From an uncultured Collinsella sp. (GTDB lineage Bacteria > Actinomycetota > Coriobacteriia > Coriobacteriales > Coriobacteriaceae): a stretch of DNA of 9,192 bases. Made by a program: the position numbers and the translations under genes. Location: the NCBI GenBank assembly GCA_902494855.1, contig CABUVC010000057.1:1-9192 (forward strand), in the 5' to 3' direction. The notes under the pieces are model-generated. The model ran no database searches, was not told the origin of the DNA, and saw only the letters and a list, made by a program, of their open reading frames with translations. Within the stretch, counting starts at the first letter, position 1; each line of letters begins with the position of its first letter. Positions 4,792 to 9,192 of this stretch are shown in pieces.

Positions 4792-7509
4792 ATGGATACT
4801 GTCAGCAATTACACCGAAACGCTCGAAAAGACCGTCCGCGACCTTCTCAAGCGTCAGGATGATCTGATTAGGACCGCCTTTACCGACCAGCTTACCGGAC
4901 TTGGCAACCGCGGCGGCTTTGCCCGTTCCCTCGAGGAGCTCTGGGAGCAGGACACCCCCGTTACCATGGCGTTCATCGATATCGACAATCTCAAGCACTG
5001 CAACGACGTCTTTGGCCACGACGAGGGCAACCGCTATATCTTGCAGGTAAGCCTTTATCTCAAGCTGTATATGAAGGTAGACGAGGCGGCATTTCGTCTG
5101 GGAGGCGACGAGTTTGCCATCCTATCTACGATTGCGACCGAAGACGACCTCGCCGAACGTCTGGAACACTGCCGAACGATCCTGCTCAAAAACAACGATT
5201 CCGAGATGCCCCACTCGTTTAGCTACGGAGTGGCACACGCCGACCCCGCCCTGGGCGAAGCCCCCAATCGCATGACACTCGATGCCGACCATCGCATGTA
5301 CGACTACAAGCTACGTCATGCCGTGTACCTCGATCGACGCAATATCACGCAAGTCCACGCCGACGACTTCGAAATAAGCGACCGCGTTTTCGACGCCTTT
5401 TCGATGCTCAACGAAGGTCGTTATTTCTTTATCGAGAACTTGGACAAACATCGCACCCTTTGGTCACAAGGTGCCTTGCGCGATCTCGGCCTTCCCTCGG
5501 AGCACATAGACAACTGCCGCGATTACTGGAAAACGCGCGTCCATCCCGATGACCTTGAGGCTTTTACCGACGACATCGACCAAGTCTATAACGGCTCCAA
5601 ACACCATCGAGTCATGCAGTATCGTGTGCGCAACGCCGTCGGCGACTACGTCCTTTGCCGTGCTCGCGGGTTTCGTATCGACGGCGACGGAAATGTCCCC
5701 TCGCTCTATGTCGGCGAGCTCGTCAACCACTCACTTGCCGAAACCGTCGACGCCGCCACAGGCCTCGGAACGCAGCGCATGCTGGTCAACGCTATCGATA
5801 CCTGCCGCCTTGACCGTTGCAAGACAGGGCTTATAGCGGTGCGCGTTCGTGGCACGACAAAGCTCAACGAGCTCTACGGGGCCGAGGCTGTCGACAACAT
5901 GCTTGCCGAATACGCGGGCCGCATGCTGTCGATCACCCGCGGCAGGAGCCGGGTCTACCGTTCACGAAGCGTCCAGTTTGTCGTGCTCAGCAACGATTTG
6001 GACCACGAGGCATTCGAGCAACTGACCCGCCACCTTAAAGAGGCCGTTTTCGCTCCTGTGCAAATCGCGGGCGACACCATTACTCCCGTCTGTCTTGTCG
6101 TCCCGGCATTTTACGAGCACTTAACCCATCAGGCGACCGCCGTTTTAGGCGAACTCGATCGTCGCCTCCGCACAGCCGGCGGGCTTGTCCCCAACGACAG
6201 CCTCCCTATACCCGAGGTCGAACGCAAAAGCGCAATCGCCGAACGCATCGATATGCTCACCGGTCTCTACCGACCCAGCGAGTTTATGCGGCGCGCCAAC
6301 GCTTTTCTCGAGGCAAGGCGCGACGGCGCTTGGTGCATCGCCACGGTCGACATGGGCCACATGCGCCTGTTTAACGAATGGTATGGACAGGCCGAAGGCG
6401 ACCGCCTGCTTGCCGATGTGGGCACGGTCCTCAAGGACATCGAGAATGCCGACATGGGCGTCGCAGGGTACTGGGGCCAAGATGACTTTTGCGCACTCAT
6501 CCCCTTTAAGCACATCACCGTCCATCAAATCTACAACCGCGTTCGCGAGGCAGTAGCCAGGCATGATGGCGGCGTAGGTTTTTGGCCGTCCATGGGCGTC
6601 TACCCCATCGATTCCAATGAGGAGATCACCATCGATGCGCAGGCAAAGGCCATGTTTACCAATCGGCGCGCAAAAAACGACTTTAAGGAGCGCATTGCCA
6701 TTTTTTGCCCCGAGGAGTACAAGCGCGAAATCGTGTTCAACCGCACGCTGACCGAATTCCAGTACGCGCTGTCAAATGGTCGCATCACGTACTATCTTCA
6801 GCCCCAGGTCGATATGGAAACCGGCGAGATTATTGGCGCCGAAGCACTCACCCGCTGGATTGACAAGGACGGCTCTCTCATTTCGCCCGCAACGTTTATC
6901 CCCGCACTCGAGGAAAGCGGCTTTGTAGTGACGCTCGACAAATATGTTTGGCAGGGCGTCGCCATGTGGCTCCGCGAGCGCCTCAATCGAGGACTTCGCG
7001 TGGTTCCGATTTCCCTCAATGTGTCGCGCGTAGACATTCTTGCCTGCGATGTCGCCGAGCATATGGGGTCGCTCGCCGCCCAGTACAACCTGCCGCCCGA
7101 ACTCATGCACATCGAGATCACCGAGACCGCCTATACCGGAGAGTCCGAGGCCGTGGATAAGCTGACCGCGGATCTGCACACCCGTGGCTTCTCGACCTAC
7201 ATGGACGATTTTGGCACCGGCCAGTCCACGCTCGCGATGCTCAAGAACGTCAACGTCGACGTCATCAAGCTCGACCGCACCTTTGTGCCCACCGACCGCG
7301 ATCAAGGCCGCAGCGCGCAGAGCGTGTCATCGATGCTCGAGATGGCGCAGTCGCTCCATCTGCCCGTCGTGGTTGAAGGCGTCGAGACAAATGAGCAGGC
7401 AAACATGCTACGACAAATGGGCGCCCGCTACGCTCAGGGCTTCCTCTACTACCGTCCCATGCCGGCGAAGGATTTTGAGGCATTGCTCGATGGTGGCAAT
7501 AACAACTGA
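4792..7509 (+). CDS. bifunctional c-di-GMP protein: GGDEF-PAS-GGDEF*-GGDEF*-EAL
   Basis: This 905-residue soluble protein has five domains. (1) A helical start (about 5-30), then a GGDEF domain (about 31-175) with DQLTGLGNR, FIDIDNLKHCND (61-72) and intact RLGGDEF (102-108): a predicted diguanylate cyclase. The inhibitory RxxD is KVDE (95-98). (2) A PAS_3-like domain (about 198-316; RVHPDD, MQYRVR, YVLCRARG). (3) A degenerate GGDEF (about 317-465), with SRSVQF (391-396) in place of the active loop. (4) A second degenerate GGDEF (about 486-640) with WGQDDF (561-566). (5) An EAL domain (about 650-900) with EALTR (684-688), N743, E775, MDDFGTG (804-810), K826 and VEGVE (861-865), so c-di-GMP hydrolysis is expected. 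There is no membrane segment. The ATG has no clear ribosome site (only AGAAAG 11 nt upstream). It lies ahead of a shorter paralogue on the same strand. Net activity cannot be predicted. Confidence 0.93.
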   Translation: MDTVSNYTETLEKTVRDLLKRQDDLIRTAFTDQLTGLGNRGGFARSLEELWEQDTPVTMAFIDIDNLKHCNDVFGHDEGNRYILQVSLYLKLYMKVDEAAFRLGGDEFAILSTIATEDDLAERLEHCRTILLKNNDSEMPHSFSYGVAHADPALGEAPNRMTLDADHRMYDYKLRHAVYLDRRNITQVHADDFEISDRVFDAFSMLNEGRYFFIENLDKHRTLWSQGALRDLGLPSEHIDNCRDYWKTRVHPDDLEAFTDDIDQVYNGSKHHRVMQYRVRNAVGDYVLCRARGFRIDGDGNVPSLYVGELVNHSLAETVDAATGLGTQRMLVNAIDTCRLDRCKTGLIAVRVRGTTKLNELYGAEAVDNMLAEYAGRMLSITRGRSRVYRSRSVQFVVLSNDLDHEAFEQLTRHLKEAVFAPVQIAGDTITPVCLVVPAFYEHLTHQATAVLGELDRRLRTAGGLVPNDSLPIPEVERKSAIAERIDMLTGLYRPSEFMRRANAFLEARRDGAWCIATVDMGHMRLFNEWYGQAEGDRLLADVGTVLKDIENADMGVAGYWGQDDFCALIPFKHITVHQIYNRVREAVARHDGGVGFWPSMGVYPIDSNEEITIDAQAKAMFTNRRAKNDFKERIAIFCPEEYKREIVFNRTLTEFQYALSNGRITYYLQPQVDMETGEIIGAEALTRWIDKDGSLISPATFIPALEESGFVVTLDKYVWQGVAMWLRERLNRGLRVVPISLNVSRVDILACDVAEHMGSLAAQYNLPPELMHIEITETAYTGESEAVDKLTADLHTRGFSTYMDDFGTGQSTLAMLKNVNVDVIKLDRTFVPTDRDQGRSAQSVSSMLEMAQSLHLPVVVEGVETNEQANMLRQMGARYAQGFLYYRPMPAKDFEALLDGGNNN

Positions 7510-7568
7510 TACGCTCGCGCGCAAAACGCCACCGCCGAGCGGGGGGATTTGCCTCCATTAGCCAACTT

Positions 7569-7599
7569 ATATCCCCAATTCAAACCGAATTGGGGATAT
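7569..7599 (+). repeat. perfect 13-bp hairpin between the two c-di-GMP genes
   Basis: ATATCCCCAATTC (7569-7581) pairs exactly with GAATTGGGGATAT (7587-7599) around a 5-nt loop, AAACC. No T-run follows on either strand, so it is not a standard intrinsic terminator. It lies 60 nt after the first gene's stop and 38 nt before the second gene's start. It may set relative expression of the two genes through mRNA stability, processing or partial termination, or serve as a DNA operator. GGGGAT at 7543-7548 could compete for pairing with ATCCCC at 7571-7576. Confidence 0.7.
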
Positions 7600-7621
7600 G
7601 CTACAAACCGCTGTTCCGTCC

Positions 7622-7629
7622 AAGGAGGG
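7622..7629 (+). promoter_or_regulatory. ribosome binding site that fixes the start of the second GGDEF gene
   Basis: AAGGAGGG lies 8 nt before ATG at 7638. The same frame is open back to an ATG at 7590, but that codon lies in the right arm of the hairpin and has no ribosome site. The start is therefore placed at 7638. Confidence 0.9.
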
Positions 7630-7637
7630 TATCCATC

Positions 7638-9167
7638 ATGAACGAGTCATATCGCCTGGGCGAGCAATCGATTATTGCCTATCTTCAGCGACTTGCGAAT
7701 GGCGTCTCGACCGCCGAACTCGATGTTGCCGCGCTGCCCGCTGGGCTACGCGCCGTTGGTGAGCAGCCGCAAAAGACGCATGCCATCCTGCAACAAGAGC
7801 GCCGGCTGCTTGAGAGCAACGCCCATATCGACCCGCTCACCAACTTGGGCAACCGCAACGGATTCGACCGTCACGTCGAGCAGCTCTGGCGCAAAGGCGA
7901 CCCCTTTACCTGCGCCTATATTGACATCGACCATCTCAAACATTGCAATGATAGGTTTGGCCACGCCGAAGGCAATCGCTATATTCTGAGCATCTGCCGC
8001 ACGCTCTCCGAAACCATGGAGCACGATGAGATGCTGTTCCGTATCGGTGGAGACGAGTTTGTGCTCATCTCGCCCTCCGCAAACGAGGCTGAACTCGAGC
8101 AGCGCTTGGAGCAGGTACGTGCCGGGCTGATCGAGGCGAGCTCAGGCGGCAAGGCGCCCATGATCGGCAGTTTTAGCTTTGGCTGCTCGCGCGTCGATCC
8201 ACTTGCCGGCGACACGCGTCGCCAGATGACGATGGATGCCGATCGCAAGATGTATCGCTATAAGCTTATGCATCGTGTGCAGCAACCGAAAGACAATGAT
8301 GCGCCGCAACGCCCAATCGTCGATCAGCTTCCCTGCAACGACCGAGTGTTTCAAGCGATCTCCATGAGCTCCGAGACGCGCTATCCGTTCATCCTTAACC
8401 TCGATACGGGAGAATCGCAATGGTCGGTCAACGCCGTGCGCGATTTTGACCTGCCTTCCCAGCACCCTTTTAACTCACTCGACATGTGGCTCGCCCGCGT
8501 TCATCCCGAGGACCGCGACAACGTACGCGCCGAGCTCGATATGGTGATAAACGGCACATGGCACTTCCACTACATGCAGTACCGCGTGATGGATGCCCCC
8601 GGAAAATACGTGCTTTGCGACTGCACGGGCTACCGCTTGGACGGCACCGATACCGAGCCCAGCATGTATGTGGGCATTATCGTCAACCGAAGCCTAGCTG
8701 ATACGACCGACTCGGTAACGGGCCTGGGCGATGTCCATGCCCTGGTCAACGCCATTGGCGAAATGCGTCGCGTGGCGCGCGAGGCAGGCTTTATTGCCAT
8801 TAAGGTCGACGATATCGCCGAAGTCAATGCCCGCTTTGGATTCGATGCAGGCGACCGCGTGCTCGCCGAAAGCGCCGCCTGCCTCACGGATTGCTCGCGC
8901 GGCAAGGGTCGCCTGTTCCGCTCGACGGGGCCGACATTCGTGGCGCTTTTCGACGACTTTGATCCCGAAGAGACCGACTCGATCGCAGACGAAATCGAGC
9001 GGTTCCTGGGTTCCCCCGTGCTCATCGGCTCGCTTGAATATCAGCCACCCATTCGTGTGGCGACGCTTCATCTGGACGCTGTCGATCGACAGCCCGTTTC
9101 CATTTTGAACGAGCTCAAAGCGTTGCTTAAAGAGGCACCGCAAGTACCGGGCACCAAGTTGGACTAG
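7638..9167 (+). CDS. diguanylate cyclase: GGDEF-PAS-GGDEF* (paralogue of the preceding gene)
   Basis: From ATG 7638 the protein has 509 residues and no membrane segment. It starts with a helical stretch of about 60 residues unlike its neighbour's. Then comes a GGDEF domain (about 62-210) with DPLTNLGNR (65-73), YIDIDHLKHCND (94-105) and intact RIGGDEF (135-141), so c-di-GMP synthesis is predicted. The RxxD inhibition site is replaced by EHDE (128-131). A PAS_3-like domain follows (about 236-355; RVHPED, YMQYRVMD, KYVLCDC, SMYVGIIVN). A degenerate GGDEF (about 356-500) ends the protein, with STGPTF (429-434) where the active loop should be. It aligns collinearly with residues 30-465 of the preceding protein and stops where that one continues into its second degenerate GGDEF and EAL. 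A strong ribosome site suggests better translation than its partner. The two are 128 bp apart and may share a transcript. Confidence 0.93.
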   Translation: MNESYRLGEQSIIAYLQRLANGVSTAELDVAALPAGLRAVGEQPQKTHAILQQERRLLESNAHIDPLTNLGNRNGFDRHVEQLWRKGDPFTCAYIDIDHLKHCNDRFGHAEGNRYILSICRTLSETMEHDEMLFRIGGDEFVLISPSANEAELEQRLEQVRAGLIEASSGGKAPMIGSFSFGCSRVDPLAGDTRRQMTMDADRKMYRYKLMHRVQQPKDNDAPQRPIVDQLPCNDRVFQAISMSSETRYPFILNLDTGESQWSVNAVRDFDLPSQHPFNSLDMWLARVHPEDRDNVRAELDMVINGTWHFHYMQYRVMDAPGKYVLCDCTGYRLDGTDTEPSMYVGIIVNRSLADTTDSVTGLGDVHALVNAIGEMRRVAREAGFIAIKVDDIAEVNARFGFDAGDRVLAESAACLTDCSRGKGRLFRSTGPTFVALFDDFDPEETDSIADEIERFLGSPVLIGSLEYQPPIRVATLHLDAVDRQPVSILNELKALLKEAPQVPGTKLD

Positions 9168-9192
9168 CGTCGTGGGGCGCGATGTGAAACAC

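Noticed and set aside
4625..4867. 80-codon frame beginning with TTG before and overlapping the GGDEF-EAL gene
   Set aside because: It has no ribosome site or recognisable protein and overlaps the start of a real gene in another frame.
3604..7509. Patatin phospholipase beside cyclic-dinucleotide genes, as in CapV-type CBASS defence
   Set aside because: CBASS uses CD-NTase cyclases, and none is present. The GGDEF proteins make c-di-GMP, the patatin gene is divergent from them, and its sequence looks like the housekeeping YjjU type.
7590..7637. N-terminal extension of the second GGDEF protein from ATG 7590
   Set aside because: The codon is inside the hairpin arm and has no ribosome site, and AAGGAGGG clearly serves ATG 7638.
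1..9192. tRNA, rRNA, CRISPR, insertion sequences, attachment sites
   Set aside because: No cloverleaf, regularly spaced repeat array, transposase or terminal repeat was seen on either strand.

Overview
The window is about 9.2 kb of GC-rich, densely coded bacterial DNA. Third-position codon bias is strongly G/C, Shine-Dalgarno sites are mostly clear, and intergenic gaps are short. The gene content (TPP-riboswitch thiazole salvage genes, a Cof-type HAD phosphatase, a YjjU-like patatin, soluble GGDEF/EAL proteins) and the general style suggest a gut Actinomycetota of the class Coriobacteriia, Collinsella-like. That placement is an inference by resemblance; nothing in the window proves it.

Layout: (1) 1-1359, minus strand: a HAD-IIB phosphatase followed by a LysR-family regulator, which is cut by the left edge. 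The two are 10 bp apart and probably co-transcribed. (2) 1360-1614: a divergent control region. It holds a perfect 10-bp inverted repeat between two candidate -10 boxes, then a TPP riboswitch and an intrinsic terminator. (3) 1615-3491, plus strand: a compact thiamine operon, thiM, an MTH1187/YkoF-like thiamine-binding protein, and thiE. All three genes have good ribosome binding sites and very short or overlapping junctions. (4) 3536-3581: a long, near-perfect hairpin that can stop convergent transcription from both sides. (5) 3604-4473, minus strand: a patatin-like phospholipase. (6) 4474-4791: a 318-bp divergent intergenic region with candidate promoters. (7) 4792-9167, plus strand: two tandem, collinear, paralogous cyclic-di-GMP proteins separated by 128 bp that contain a perfect 13-bp hairpin.

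The thiamine genes form one route. ThiM phosphorylates salvaged hydroxyethylthiazole, and ThiE joins the product to HMP-PP to give thiamine phosphate. The middle gene binds thiamine or a related ligand. TPP shuts the operon down by transcription termination. ThiD, which makes HMP-PP, is not in the window.

The most unusual part is the c-di-GMP pair. The 905-aa protein reads GGDEF - PAS - degenerate GGDEF - degenerate GGDEF - EAL. The 509-aa neighbour reads GGDEF - PAS - degenerate GGDEF, matching the first half of its partner and lacking the EAL end. In both, an intact cyclase domain comes before the PAS domain, which is the reverse of the common PAS-GGDEF order. Both also lack the RxxD product-inhibition site. 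This looks like a duplicated signalling module with one bifunctional copy and one synthesis-only copy.
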